DNA of 29,151 bases from positions 1 through 29,151 of the forward strand of contig JANQRM010000044.1 of NCBI GenBank assembly GCA_028284565.1, given 5' to 3'. Positions 15,535-24,015 of this stretch are shown here, piece by piece. Both the position numbers and the translations under genes were made by a program. The stretch is from Anaerolineae bacterium. GTDB taxonomy: Bacteria; Chloroflexota; Anaerolineae; Aggregatilineales; Phototrophicaceae. Position 1 is the first letter of the stretch; every line of letters begins with the position of its first letter. The notes beneath the pieces are model-generated. The model was not told where the DNA came from and searched no databases. It saw only the letters and a list, made by a program, of their open reading frames with translations.

Positions 15535-15563
15535 TTGAAAAGGAAATCGGGTTTTGTTAGCAT
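15535..15563 (+). promoter_or_regulatory. promoter for the FecR-like secreted protein gene
   Basis: TTGAAA (15535-15540) and TAGCAT (15558-15563) are separated by 17 bases, matching 5/6 and 4/6 of consensus, followed by a leader of about 45 bases to ATG 15614. Confidence 0.45.
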
Positions 15564-15613
15564 AGCATTGTCCAGTGACGTGTTTATTTCAACAAATTAT
15601 GGGGGGATTTGTC

Positions 15614-16708
15614 ATGAAGAAATGTGTTGTATGGGTTATCTTCTCTTTGAGTTTCTCAAGTGTGATACTAGCCCAAGACCATCGTTGTCCAACGATTGCT
15701 AGAATGGCGTTGGAATCTGTTGATCGTCTCTGTCAAGAAACAGGGCGTAATCGAGCCTGTTATGGCAACGGCGCAGTTGATGCGGAATTTACGTCCGATG
15801 CTGAAGATGTTGTTTTTGATGAACCCGGTGATACAACTGATGTTGTGCAGTTACAAAGCCTGCGATTGCATCCAATGGATGTAGATGAGGGAACGTGGGG
15901 GGTAGCATTGATGAATTTGCAAGCCAATTTGCCGGATACCTTTCCCGGACAAGGAGTAACATTTGTCCTATTTGGTGATGTTGACGTTGAGACTTCTGCC
16001 AGTGCGGATGATGAAACAATTAATACAGAAGCCTATTATTTCCGCACAGGTGTAGGAGATGCGCCTTGTGAAGAGGCACCAAACAGTGGCATTTTAGTAC
16101 AGACTCCTAACGGTGTAGGTGAGATTAACCTGACACTCAATGATGTAAATATCAGCTTGGGGTCAACTGCCTTTTTGCAAGCAGTGGCGGGTGGAGATAT
16201 GAGTGTAAACCTGCTTGAAGGTTCAGCACGAGTGGAAGCATTTGGCGAGGAACAAAGGGTACTCGCCGGGATGCGGATTAGGATTCCCATTGATGAAAAT
16301 CTTTCAGCAACTGGACCTCCATCCCCTCCCGAAATGTGTGACAATTCCGATGTGCAGGCACTAGATATAAATGTCAACTGCCAATTTCTACATTTATTAA
16401 TCGGACCTCCCGGTTGCGTCGATGGATTAACTATTCCGTCAGGTATGGAAATTACTCTTCATTTAGGGAGTGGATACAATACAGAAGCCGAGGCTCAAGC
16501 GGCACTTGATGAGGCAGGATCAACAATAAGTATCAATGGGGCAATTGTTCCCGTTTTTCGCTTTGGTCCCTACTTCGCCCCACCAAATTATACTTATGGA
16601 ACAAATCATGAGTGGGGAACGCCTGAACCGGGAGTTTATACAATTGTTGGTGTAGAACCAAATGCGACAAGAACTTGTACGCTAACGATACTTGAACCAA
16701 CTGATTAG
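15614..16708 (+). CDS. secreted protein with FecR-like domain
   Basis: A 364-residue exported protein. A signal peptide (MKKCVVWVIFSLSFSSVILA) is followed by a Cys-containing region ('HRCPTIARMALESVDRLC', 'GRNRACYGNGAVDAEF'). A FecR-like beta segment follows around 'NVSLGSTAFLQAV'-type sequence, in fact 'NISLGSTAFLQAVAGGDMSV' with 'VNLLEGSARVEAFGEEQRVLAGMRIRIPI'. The C-terminal part contains Cys pairs (CDNSD, NCQFL, GPPGC, RTCTL), probably disulfides. ATG 15614 is chosen over an upstream frame start at 15575 because it begins the signal peptide and follows GGGGGG at 15601-15606. FecR-like domains here are probably surface proteins, not iron regulators; no sigma factor is adjacent. Role unknown. 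Confidence 0.75.
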   Translation: MKKCVVWVIFSLSFSSVILAQDHRCPTIARMALESVDRLCQETGRNRACYGNGAVDAEFTSDAEDVVFDEPGDTTDVVQLQSLRLHPMDVDEGTWGVALMNLQANLPDTFPGQGVTFVLFGDVDVETSASADDETINTEAYYFRTGVGDAPCEEAPNSGILVQTPNGVGEINLTLNDVNISLGSTAFLQAVAGGDMSVNLLEGSARVEAFGEEQRVLAGMRIRIPIDENLSATGPPSPPEMCDNSDVQALDINVNCQFLHLLIGPPGCVDGLTIPSGMEITLHLGSGYNTEAEAQAALDEAGSTISINGAIVPVFRFGPYFAPPNYTYGTNHEWGTPEPGVYTIVGVEPNATRTCTLTILEPTD

Positions 16709-16716
16709 CCAAATAA

Positions 16717-16734
16717 CCCCCAATCTTTAGGGGG
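16717..16734 (+). terminator. weak hairpin after the FecR-like gene
   Basis: CCCCC (16717-16721) and GGGGG (16730-16734) flank an 8-base loop just downstream of the stop codon. There is no T tract, so termination is uncertain. Confidence 0.3.
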
Positions 16735-16752
16735 ATTAGGGATGACGAACTA

Positions 16753-16761
16753 TGAGATAAT
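16753..16761 (+). promoter_or_regulatory. extended -10 promoter for the PH-domain gene
   Basis: TGAGATAAT matches the extended -10 form TGnTATAAT with one mismatch in the hexamer. No -35 is apparent. The leader of about 28 bases holds a perfect AAAGGAG. Confidence 0.45.
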
Positions 16762-16795
16762 GGAGTTGTCGATGATGACTAAAAGGAGCTAACCT

Positions 16796-17410
16796 ATGAA
16801 AACTCCGTTTGTCGTACCTCCAGATGCACGTTTGAAACTCAAGATGCTGATTGCGGGCTTCTTCAGCTTGATAATCGTTGGTATTTTCATTATCGCCCCC
16901 TTGTCCAGCTTTCTTGCCAGTGTTCTCGGTATCATTGAGCAAGTTGGCGTGACACTCTTCCTCATCGCCCTGATGCTAGTTCTCTATTATGGGATGACGA
17001 GTGCCTACTATCGCAGTATTCGCTACGAATTTCGTAAGGATGAGATTGTTGTCATGGTGGGTATTGTGACCAAATCCATCAAGCATGTGCCATTCCGCAA
17101 CATTACGAATATCGAAGTTAAGCGCGACCTGTTAGACCGAATGTTAGGTATCGGATCGCTGTCTATCCAAACGGCTGGTAGTGGTGGCACATCCGCACCC
17201 GAAGAGAACTTGATGGGCTTGGGAGATGTGGAGAAAATCTATCAATATGTGGCGGATGTCTTGCGTCAATATCGATCTCCCATGTCACCAACGCAGACGA
17301 TGCCAACCATGCCTGCTCCAGCTCCCGCGCATGTCCGTACCACCGAGCAACAAGTGCTCGTGAATATCCTGCGGGAACTCCGTGCTATTCGCGGACAGAT
17401 CGACGCATAG
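16796..17410 (+). CDS. bacterial PH-domain (YdbS-like, bPH2) membrane protein
   Basis: A 204-residue protein with two membrane helices (about 17-39 and 46-66) followed by a bacterial pleckstrin-homology-like domain of the bPH2/YdbS type. Landmarks are 'YYRSIRYEFRKDEIVVMVGI', 'SIKHVPFRNITNIEVKRDLLDRMLGIGSLSIQTAGSGG' spread over residues about 93-130, which is the family core. The C-terminal tail is Pro/Ala-rich ('MSPTQTMPTMPAPAPAH') and ends in a helix that may oligomerise. The start is firm: AAAGGAG at 16782-16788, 7 bases before ATG. Members are thought to act at the membrane; specific function unknown. Confidence 0.85.
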   Translation: MKTPFVVPPDARLKLKMLIAGFFSLIIVGIFIIAPLSSFLASVLGIIEQVGVTLFLIALMLVLYYGMTSAYYRSIRYEFRKDEIVVMVGIVTKSIKHVPFRNITNIEVKRDLLDRMLGIGSLSIQTAGSGGTSAPEENLMGLGDVEKIYQYVADVLRQYRSPMSPTQTMPTMPAPAPAHVRTTEQQVLVNILRELRAIRGQIDA

Positions 17411-17416
17411 CATAAC

Positions 17417-17455
17417 GGGCGATGGATTCGGTATTTATCCCAACATCTATCGCCC
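17417..17455. terminator. long hairpin between convergent genes
   Basis: GGGCGATGGAT (17417-17427) pairs with ATCTATCGCCC (17445-17455) over 11 positions with one G-T wobble and a 17-base loop. It lies between the stops of the PH-domain gene and the convergent GNAT gene. A short T run (17472-17476) occurs 16 bases downstream on the plus strand, too far for a classical terminator, so it may act as a 3'-end stem for either mRNA. Confidence 0.5.
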
Positions 17456-17477
17456 ATATCTCGCTATAGTGTTTTTA

Positions 17478-17882
17478 TCATCTGCAAGCAGGGGTTCTGT
17501 TCGCCCCACAATAGGGAAACTCCTCTAACGGACGAAAGCCCATTGCCAAGTAGAATTGGCGAGTTCGCTTGTAGACTTCGTCAGGATGTATATCACTCAG
17601 CGTCTTCACCTGTAGAAATTCTACCTCTTGTTCTCGTAGATGTTGTTCGGCTTCACTGAGTAAGGCGCGTCCAATCCCTTGTCGATGATGCGTCGGCAAG
17701 ACTCCCATGACTAGAATCTCGCTTGCGTAGGTGCTATGGTGCAAGAGGGTGAGAAAGCCAACCGCTTGTTCATCAACATAAGCAACGAAGGTTGGATGCT
17801 GTTCGATTTGTTCCACATACCACTGATTTGCTTCTTCAATACCGAACCAACTTGACAAAGCGCATAAGATAGGGTCACACAC
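17478..17882 (-). CDS. GNAT-family N-acetyltransferase
   Basis: A 134-residue GNAT acetyltransferase. Motif A is 'VLPTHHRQGIGRALLSEAEQHL' with R-Q-G-I-G-R. Later strand/helix features include 'EFLQVKTLS' and 'TRQFYLAMGFRPLEEFP', the usual end of such proteins. It is short for the family but contains the complete acetyl-CoA binding core. The start is a GTG at 17880-17882 with no convincing Shine-Dalgarno, so the N-terminus is uncertain by a few residues. Substrate unknown. It shares no close similarity that I can see with the other GNAT gene at 3906-4412. Confidence 0.8.
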   Translation of the reverse strand: MCDPILCALSSWFGIEEANQWYVEQIEQHPTFVAYVDEQAVGFLTLLHHSTYASEILVMGVLPTHHRQGIGRALLSEAEQHLREQEVEFLQVKTLSDIHPDEVYKRTRQFYLAMGFRPLEEFPYCGANRTPACR

Positions 17883-18105
17883 AGACGATAAGCCGGTTTG
17901 TCAGGGTGTATCTGAATCGTCCTGATTCATCTCCAGATTTTCAGTTGTTTTAAGTTATGAGCAATCAAAGGACAACATTCACAAAGAATGTCTGGACAAA
18001 GCACGTTGAGGAAATGTTTTAGTTGGTCATGCTGGATACTAAAACAGGAGCCTCTATTGGCGACGATATTCAATTTGATGGAACCGCATATCGCATCGAC
18101 GTGTC

Positions 18106-18114
18106 TGATAGAAT
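18106..18114 (+). promoter_or_regulatory. extended -10 promoter for the anchored propeller gene
   Basis: TGATAGAAT fits the extended -10 form TGnTAnnAT, 26 bases before the ATG at 18141. No -35 is visible. The wider gap 17883-18140 (258 bases) holds nothing else I can support. Confidence 0.4.
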
Positions 18115-18140
18115 GGACAGAATTCGTAGCGGAGCAAGTG

Positions 18141-19295
18141 ATGATGAAAGCAAAAGGTAAACCCAAGCAGAGACGAGGGTTATGGGGTGCTGTGTTAATG
18201 CGTTTGCTCACCCTCGTGGTAGTTTCGTTGGGATTAGTATGGATTTTGTATGCCAACAAAGAATCGCCACATTCTGATATGATGCCGTTGTCTCTACCTG
18301 ATACGTCATTTCCAATCATTCCAGAATTGACAAGGACGAATGCTACTCGTTATTGGGATATGACCTTTGCACCCGATAGCAAGGGTTTGTATGTCGTCGA
18401 TGAAGGACATCTATACCAATTTCAACTGTCGGATACGGGATGGACATTGCACAGAATCGAGTTGATGCCATCGGACTATCAGGCATCGACAGTGGCTGTC
18501 CATCCAGAAGGCAATCCGATCGCGGTTGGCACGACAACAACCGTGGATGCATTTTATACGACTCCAAGAGTTCTATTCTATCACACGGATCGTGACGGTC
18601 GTATCAAAGAATGGGAGTCGGGACAATCCTATAATCACGGGGGTTCGATGCAATTAGCGTATTCCTCTGATGGTTCTGAGTTGTGGCATCTCTATAATTT
18701 GAACAATGCGGGCTGTGGACGCACCAGCAATCATCTACAGATGCTGGATACCCAGACTGGCATTACCAACACCTATCAATTACCTAGTCCTCATATCCGT
18801 GATTTTGTTCTGGGACATGAGCAATTTGTGATGAGTCTGAACGATTTGTGCCTTCACGATTCGACAGAGTTGCGTGTGGACACGGGTCAAGGTTCTCCCA
18901 TGACGTTATTGACGGCTGGTGGCGGTCGATTTGCCTATCTCACACAAAGTCAAGATGGGACGATGCTGGCTGTTCGACATGAAGAGCTTGCACCACTTTT
19001 TGAGAACACGCTTTATGTCTGGAAGAATCTCACGCTCGCGCATGAAATTCGGCTTGTTCATGAAGTCGATGCTTTGGCGATAACCCCAGACAATCAGTAT
19101 CTTGTCTTTGGTGTCACCCGTGATGATAAGACGGATATTGAATTGCATGTCTTTAATGTGGTCGAGAATCGGCATGAATTCTTTATCCAGACGGATTTTG
19201 ACATGCCAATCGACCACCTTGCCATTAGCTCAAATGGACAATGGTTATCGGCGATTGCGGATAATCAGCTAAGTGTATGGAGTCTCAACAGCTAA
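18141..19295 (+). CDS. membrane-anchored WD40-like propeller protein
   Basis: A 384-residue protein. A basic N-terminus (KAKGKPKQRR) leads to one membrane helix at about residues 17-38, then an outside domain with WD40-type blades, for example 'WDMTFAPDSKGLYVV', 'STVAVHPEGNPIAVG', 'MQLAYSSDGSELWHL', 'DALAITPDNQYLVFG' and 'DHLAISSNGQWLSAI'. The C-terminus 'DNQLSVWSLNS' closes the last blade. A frame extends upstream to 17988, but ATG 18141 is preferred because GGAG (18131-18134) sits 6 bases before it and the anchor begins there. Its TAA overlaps the TAG of the convergent ABC permease within CTAA. Ligand unknown. Confidence 0.78.
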   Translation: MMKAKGKPKQRRGLWGAVLMRLLTLVVVSLGLVWILYANKESPHSDMMPLSLPDTSFPIIPELTRTNATRYWDMTFAPDSKGLYVVDEGHLYQFQLSDTGWTLHRIELMPSDYQASTVAVHPEGNPIAVGTTTTVDAFYTTPRVLFYHTDRDGRIKEWESGQSYNHGGSMQLAYSSDGSELWHLYNLNNAGCGRTSNHLQMLDTQTGITNTYQLPSPHIRDFVLGHEQFVMSLNDLCLHDSTELRVDTGQGSPMTLLTAGGGRFAYLTQSQDGTMLAVRHEELAPLFENTLYVWKNLTLAHEIRLVHEVDALAITPDNQYLVFGVTRDDKTDIELHVFNVVENRHEFFIQTDFDMPIDHLAISSNGQWLSAIADNQLSVWSLNS

Positions 19296-20287
19296 TTTTC
19301 GTCGAAGCGGACTCCGAGTGCATCCGGCGGATTCGACCTCAAGAAGGCGCGTAATCGTCGCTGAATCGGACGGGGCATAACTTGGACGAGGCGTTCCACC
19401 GAGCCACTGCTCACCAGCAAGAGGGTGATAATCATCAAGAGCCACGGAAGCATATTTAGCAGGATAAAGTTGAACTCAATTTCTTGCCCAAATAATACCA
19501 GTCCATCGCGTTGGATATTGGCAGAAATCGCACGAAGCATGGTGAAGAGATACGCGCCTAACATCACACGGAAGGGGTGCCATCCACCGAAAATGACAAT
19601 GGCGAGTGCAATCCAGCCATCACCTTGCATCGAAGGCGGATTTGCCCAGCCCGGCTTGGTGTTCAGCGAATATGCCGCACCTGCTAAACCGACTAAGGCT
19701 CCACCGACAGCGGTATAAAAATAGCGGAGGCGTGTCACTCGTGTTCCGCGTGCAAATGCAGCTTCAGGACGTTCCCCAATGGCGCGATGTGCCAAGCCCG
19801 CATTCGTGCGGAAGAGCCAGAACCACAGTCCAATCGCCAACAAATAGCTGAAATAGACAAGAGGATTTTGGTCGAAGAAGACACGTCCGACGATGGGAAT
19901 GTTCTCTAATATGGGGAGTGCCATTCGACCAATCGTCTCACCGGGGATGCGGGTGTATTCTTGCCCGAAGAATTGGGCTAAATCAGCTGTGAGTAGAGTC
20001 AGGACGAATCCCACAGCCACTTGGTCTTGACGGAGTTTGATACTGGAAAAGGCGATTAATAAAGCAACCAATGCACCAGCAATCATGGCAACCGTAATCC
20101 CGACGATGACACTTCCGGAGACCAATGCCCCTGCAAAGCCCAACATCGCCGCCAAAGCCAGACTGCCATCCAAGGAGAGGTTAATCACACCCGCGCGTTC
20201 GGTAATGGTTTCGCCCAAGCTGGCAATCACAAGGGGGGTTGCGCTGGCGACAATCGCGTTGAGGGTACTGAGCAGTTGTTCATTCAT
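19292..20287 (-). CDS. ABC transporter permease, NupQ/YufQ-like
   Basis: A 331-residue inner-membrane permease of the BPD-transp-2 family used by BMP-lipoprotein-dependent nucleoside/simple-sugar importers. Typical features are 'LGETITERAGVINLSLDGSL', 'QDQVAVGFVLTLL', 'AIGERPEAAFARGTRVTRLRY' and 'GWIALAIVIFGGWHP', with about nine to ten membrane helices. The length is normal for the family. Its ATG overlaps the TGA of the preceding permease (ATGA), and a strong GGAGG lies 7-8 bases upstream, so translation is coupled. It is the last gene of the operon. The substrate is most likely a nucleoside or related small molecule, by family only. Confidence 0.88.
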   Translation of the reverse strand: MNEQLLSTLNAIVASATPLVIASLGETITERAGVINLSLDGSLALAAMLGFAGALVSGSVIVGITVAMIAGALVALLIAFSSIKLRQDQVAVGFVLTLLTADLAQFFGQEYTRIPGETIGRMALPILENIPIVGRVFFDQNPLVYFSYLLAIGLWFWLFRTNAGLAHRAIGERPEAAFARGTRVTRLRYFYTAVGGALVGLAGAAYSLNTKPGWANPPSMQGDGWIALAIVIFGGWHPFRVMLGAYLFTMLRAISANIQRDGLVLFGQEIEFNFILLNMLPWLLMIITLLLVSSGSVERLVQVMPRPIQRRLRAFLRSNPPDALGVRFDEN

Positions 20288-21822
20288 GAGGTCACCTCCT
20301 CAGCGAGGGGTTGGTCGGATTCGGGTGGCGTTTCATCGGAGAAGTAGACCTGTCGGATGCCATTGAAGAGCAAAATCAGCAAGACGAGGATACCCTGTAG
20401 CACTTCGACCACAGAGGAGTCGAGTTGGAGGGCAAGACGGAGTTTGGTACTCCCAGCCAGTAATGCCGCGAATGCAAAGCCAATGAATGGAACCCACAAG
20501 CCTCGCATCCCCACAAGGAGGACGACGAGTAATCCCAAAAAGCCAATGCCACCTGATGCGAGTGGTCGTAAGTTATCGAAAGAGAAAAGCACACGATAGG
20601 AACCTGCGACACCTGCCAATGCACCACAGACTAAGAAGGCACTCATGGCTGTGCGACCTGTCGGTACACCGAGCAACAAAGCAGAACGCGGGTTCTTCCC
20701 GACGGCTTTAAGATTCAGTCCCCAGCGTGTGCCACGTAAAGCGACGACGACAGCGATACTCGCCAGAAGCACGAAAACGAGCATCGGCATATTCACTTGG
20801 AAATCGGGGGAGAAATCAGGCAACAGGGCATGTTCTGGGAAGGGTTCAGTTCCCTGCGCGCTCCCACCAATTTCCGGTTGCCACGGACTGGAAATTAAGA
20901 AAATCGCCAGCACATCCATCAGGGCATTCAACGCAACCCCGCCGAAGATTTCATTCACTCCCAAATAGACTTTGAGGATGCCTGCCAGTGATGCCCAAAT
21001 CATGCCTCCGACTGCCGCCATCACAATGGAGAGTGGGATGATAAAGCCTGCTTGGTCTTCTGTGCTAAATAGCGCAACACCACTCGCAAAGACTGCCCCA
21101 GCCATCATCTGCCCCTCGATGCCGATGTTCCACAAGCCCGCGCGGAAGGTGACGACCAGTCCCATGCTAACCAGCGTGAGTGGTATCCAGAAGTTGACGA
21201 CTTTGGCGACGGACGAATTGTTCCGAAACGCCCCTTCCCAAACATTCTCGACAACTTCAAAGGGCGGTTTACCGAGTGCGAGGACAAGTAAGGTGGTAAC
21301 CACAAAGGCGATGCTCATCGACAGGAAGACGCTCCCAATAGCAAAGCGAACGTCGTTGGGGATGAATCGCTGGGCAATCAAGCCGATGCAGATAAGGAAA
21401 CTGAGTCGGAAGCCAAAGCCTTCGTTGCTGATGAGTTCGCTATTCCCCAAGACAGCTAGCACATAATAAGCCAGTCCAATCAATCCAGCGACAACAAAGA
21501 GATTAGAAATCAATGCCTCACGTTCTGGCTGGAAAATGCTCCAGATGCCGAGTCCAACCGCAAAGAAGCCAGCGATGGGGATGAGCAGGGATTCGGTTGG
21601 CAATAGGGATAGGGTCGTGCCAAAGTCCCAGTATTCTTGTTCCTCGATTTGTGCTTGTACGATGTCATAAGGCATGGCAAAGACATCGATTGTGCCGAAT
21701 TGCTCGGTTTCGATTTCAAAGTCATCCTCAAACCAAGCCATAAAGCCGTAGACAATCAAGAGAAGCATTGCCAGTGCTAGTGCAAAAAAGTGAGGTTTAC
21801 TTGTTGTGCGTTTGGATTTCAT
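20284..21822 (-). CDS. ABC transporter permease, NupP/YufP-like, with N-terminal membrane extension
   Basis: A 512-residue permease. From about residue 155 the sequence is a regular NupP-type permease, with 'RAGLWNIGIEGQMMAGAVFA', 'GVNEIFGGVALNALMDVLAI', 'RGTRWGLNLKAVGKNPRSALLLG' and 'GGIGFLGLLVVLLVGM'. Family members are usually about 350-370 residues, so the first ~155 are extra. They hold four predicted membrane helices (about 11-31, 73-97, 103-126, 136-154) and an acidic outside loop (about 32-72). The gene starts 2 bases after the ATPase stop and overlaps the next permease by 4 bases, so the three genes are one operon. The import partner is expected to be a BMP-type lipoprotein, not seen here. 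Confidence 0.87.
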   Translation of the reverse strand: MKSKRTTSKPHFFALALAMLLLIVYGFMAWFEDDFEIETEQFGTIDVFAMPYDIVQAQIEEQEYWDFGTTLSLLPTESLLIPIAGFFAVGLGIWSIFQPEREALISNLFVVAGLIGLAYYVLAVLGNSELISNEGFGFRLSFLICIGLIAQRFIPNDVRFAIGSVFLSMSIAFVVTTLLVLALGKPPFEVVENVWEGAFRNNSSVAKVVNFWIPLTLVSMGLVVTFRAGLWNIGIEGQMMAGAVFASGVALFSTEDQAGFIIPLSIVMAAVGGMIWASLAGILKVYLGVNEIFGGVALNALMDVLAIFLISSPWQPEIGGSAQGTEPFPEHALLPDFSPDFQVNMPMLVFVLLASIAVVVALRGTRWGLNLKAVGKNPRSALLLGVPTGRTAMSAFLVCGALAGVAGSYRVLFSFDNLRPLASGGIGFLGLLVVLLVGMRGLWVPFIGFAFAALLAGSTKLRLALQLDSSVVEVLQGILVLLILLFNGIRQVYFSDETPPESDQPLAEEVTS

Positions 21823-21824
21823 GA

Positions 21825-23336
21825 CTAACGTCCTGTCTTGGCAAATGCCCCGCCAATGAGGTGTCCGAGTTCATCCGTCGAGGTCTGGCTGACATCGGGG
21901 ACTTCGTGAATTTGCCCCGCATAGAATACCAAAATGCGGTCACTATAGGCGACCAATTCATCCAGTTCTGCCGAGCTAAAGATAATCGCTGTACCGGATT
22001 CTCGCCGTGTGAGCAGTTGTTCCCATATCCAGCGTGCCGATTCGACATCCAACCCGCGCGTGGGATTTTCTAAGACCAACACTGTTGGATTTTCTGGGAG
22101 GAGTGCCATCAACACCCGTTGCTGATTCCCGCCGGAGAGTTGTTCGATGTTGTCACTTTCGCGCCCCCGAATGCGGAAATGGTCTATCTGCCGATTCATC
22201 GTCGTCCGCGCACCCGACCAATCCACACGTAATTCACTATCCATAACGAGTGCCATATGCTCCGTGAGAGTCAGCCCGCGTATGAGTCCTTCTTCCAAGC
22301 GTCCCGCCGCACCAAAGATGACGTTTCGATTGAAAAAATGCTGGAAGGATTTACCCGTTAGGTCTTCATTGCGGACGTTAATCTTGCCCGAATTGGGTTT
22401 CGTCAAGCCGACGCAGGCTTCCATAAAGAGACGTTGTCCACTGCCATCTAGCCCAGCCAAGCCAATGACTTCTCCTTCGCGTACAGTCAGGGAGATATTC
22501 GGCATATCAAGGCGCAAGTTGCTGAGATGAAGGTTGTCTAAGGTCAGCACTGTATCCCCAAATTCAATATCTGGCGGATTTGGTGGACTCAATTCTTGAC
22601 CGAACATGAGATGCACCAGTTGCTTTTTCGTCTGGCGGATGACATCGCTGGTGAGATTGTCGTCTGTGGTGGGCATGTCCATATCGCCGACGAGTTGTCC
22701 TGCACGCAAAACCACAACTTCATCGCACAAATCAATCACATCTTCCAGTTTATGCGAGACAAGCAAGACAATCATGCCTTCCTTGTGTGCGAGTTCCCGC
22801 AGGGCATTGAACAAGATGGCTTTTTGTTCGGCAGATATGCCTGTTGTCGGCTCATCAAGGATGAGTGTTTTCACGCCGAGTGCGAGAAGTCGGATGATTT
22901 CAAGTTGTTGACGTTGAGCGATGCTGAGGGTTTCAATCGGGGCGTTGGGGTCTAAGTCGAAACCAAAATCATTCGTCCGTTTCGTGAGTTCGAGCATGGC
23001 AGTTTTGCGATCTGGTACAAAGCTCACCGGACTGCCATAGATGAAGTTTTCCAAAACGGTGAATGCGCCCACATCCAGCGGGTCCTGTTGTAACATGCCG
23101 ACTCCATGCGCGATTGCCGCGGTGGGTCCCGAATAATCGACATCTCGCCCATCAATCAAAATTTGCCCCTCGTCCGCGGGTTGGAAACCAGACAGTATCT
23201 TCATCAAGGTCGATTTGCCCGCACCATTTTCACCCAGAATGCCGATTATTTGCCCCTCACGAAGAGAAACCGTGATGTCATTGTTAGCGTGGACAGGCCC
23301 AAAGCGTTTGTGGATGTGTTGGAGGTCGATGTTCAT
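21825..23336 (-). CDS. ABC transporter ATPase, two-domain NupO/RbsA-like
   Basis: A 503-residue fused double ATPase energising the importer. Domain 1 has Walker A 'GENGAGKS' (35-42), the signature-like 'LSIAQRQQLEIIRLLALG' and Walker B 'LILDEPTTGIS'. Domain 2 has a degenerate Walker A ('GLDGSGQR', no Lys), signature 'LSGGNQQRVLMAL' and Walker B-like 'VLVLENPTRGLD'. This asymmetry is normal for sugar/nucleoside-type double ATPases. The start is supported by AGGA (23343-23346), 6 bases before ATG. It is the first gene of the operon; a minus-strand TATAAC at 23379-23384 may be a -10 box. A binding protein gene would normally precede it, but the upstream gene is a small membrane protein. Confidence 0.9.
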   Translation of the reverse strand: MNIDLQHIHKRFGPVHANNDITVSLREGQIIGILGENGAGKSTLMKILSGFQPADEGQILIDGRDVDYSGPTAAIAHGVGMLQQDPLDVGAFTVLENFIYGSPVSFVPDRKTAMLELTKRTNDFGFDLDPNAPIETLSIAQRQQLEIIRLLALGVKTLILDEPTTGISAEQKAILFNALRELAHKEGMIVLLVSHKLEDVIDLCDEVVVLRAGQLVGDMDMPTTDDNLTSDVIRQTKKQLVHLMFGQELSPPNPPDIEFGDTVLTLDNLHLSNLRLDMPNISLTVREGEVIGLAGLDGSGQRLFMEACVGLTKPNSGKINVRNEDLTGKSFQHFFNRNVIFGAAGRLEEGLIRGLTLTEHMALVMDSELRVDWSGARTTMNRQIDHFRIRGRESDNIEQLSGGNQQRVLMALLPENPTVLVLENPTRGLDVESARWIWEQLLTRRESGTAIIFSSAELDELVAYSDRILVFYAGQIHEVPDVSQTSTDELGHLIGGAFAKTGR

Positions 23337-23396
23337 CTCATATCCTGCATTGATTGCACAGCTTAAATGTACCCTAAAGTTATATTGAAAGCGAAA

Positions 23397-23963
23397 TTAA
23401 TCAATAACAGACAAGGGGTCAATGAGGACTTCCGTACAATTTGCAGGAATGTCATTGCCACTTACTTTGAAGTCATCACAAGATAAGAACAAATCATTGC
23501 GTTGTCCAACGAAGAAGCCAAGTATCCCAATGATGAATACGATACCCACGAGTGCGCCGAGTAAGCGACGATTGTGTAATTCAAAGAATTCGGGATTGGT
23601 GATGCGCCCCACAAAGTAGAGCGTATAGGGCAAGCAAACGGCATAGAGTCCTAAGCCCAATAAGAGCATGGCGGAATCAAGTGAGGTTGGTTCAGATGTG
23701 GGATTATCAATCAATGCCAATCCAACCCACAGAGTCGGCGCAATGAGTATCAGCCGTCCCCACCAGCGAATCTGTGAGTATTTATCAGGCAAGGCGAGAC
23801 TTGCTAAGAACACGGCTAAAGATGCTGACCAAAGAAAGAAGATTTTTTCAAAGAAGATCGTATCGTAAACACCCAGGTTGAAGGCAATATCCCAGACGGT
23901 GCTTGCCCCAACAACGGATGCAAGAATGAAGGTTCGTGCTTCTGATGCACTGATGTTATTCAT
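23397..23963 (-). CDS. polytopic membrane protein of unknown function
   Basis: A 188-residue protein that I do not recognise. Four to five hydrophobic segments are visible (about 9-29, 36-56, 69-86, 98-118, 133-153), followed by an outside C-terminal tail with two Cys ('LSCDDFKVSG', 'PANCTEVLID') likely to form a disulfide. ATG 23963 is chosen because GAGGG (23969-23973, minus) lies 5 bases upstream; a TTG 12 bases earlier would place that site inside the coding region. A good promoter (TTGAGA-16-TACAAT) precedes it. It runs in the same direction as the ABC operon 60 bases downstream and could be co-transcribed, so a link with the transporter is possible but unproven. Confidence 0.65.
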   Translation of the reverse strand: MNNISASEARTFILASVVGASTVWDIAFNLGVYDTIFFEKIFFLWSASLAVFLASLALPDKYSQIRWWGRLILIAPTLWVGLALIDNPTSEPTSLDSAMLLLGLGLYAVCLPYTLYFVGRITNPEFFELHNRRLLGALVGIVFIIGILGFFVGQRNDLFLSCDDFKVSGNDIPANCTEVLIDPLSVID

Positions 23964-23987
23964 AATGTCCCTCAATTAATTTAAGTG

Positions 23988-24015
23988 ATTGTATCTAACA
24001 TCGAATTTGTCTCAA
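23988..24015 (-). promoter_or_regulatory. promoter for the membrane protein (and perhaps ABC operon)
   Basis: On the minus strand TTGAGA (24010-24015) and TACAAT (23988-23993) are separated by 16 bases, each 5 of 6 to consensus. The -35 lies within the first unit of the 21-bp tandem repeat. Confidence 0.6.

Noticed and set aside
17988..18140. Upstream extension of the anchored propeller gene, and antisense Cys-rich frame at 17927-18130 resembling a transposase remnant
   Set aside because: The 51-residue extension has no anchor or ribosome site and the ATG at 18141 does. The antisense frame has no recognisable motif or inverted-repeat ends.
21825..23336. Degenerate Walker A in ATPase domain 2 as a sign of damage
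   Set aside because: Loss of the Lys in the second domain is normal for this double-ATPase family.
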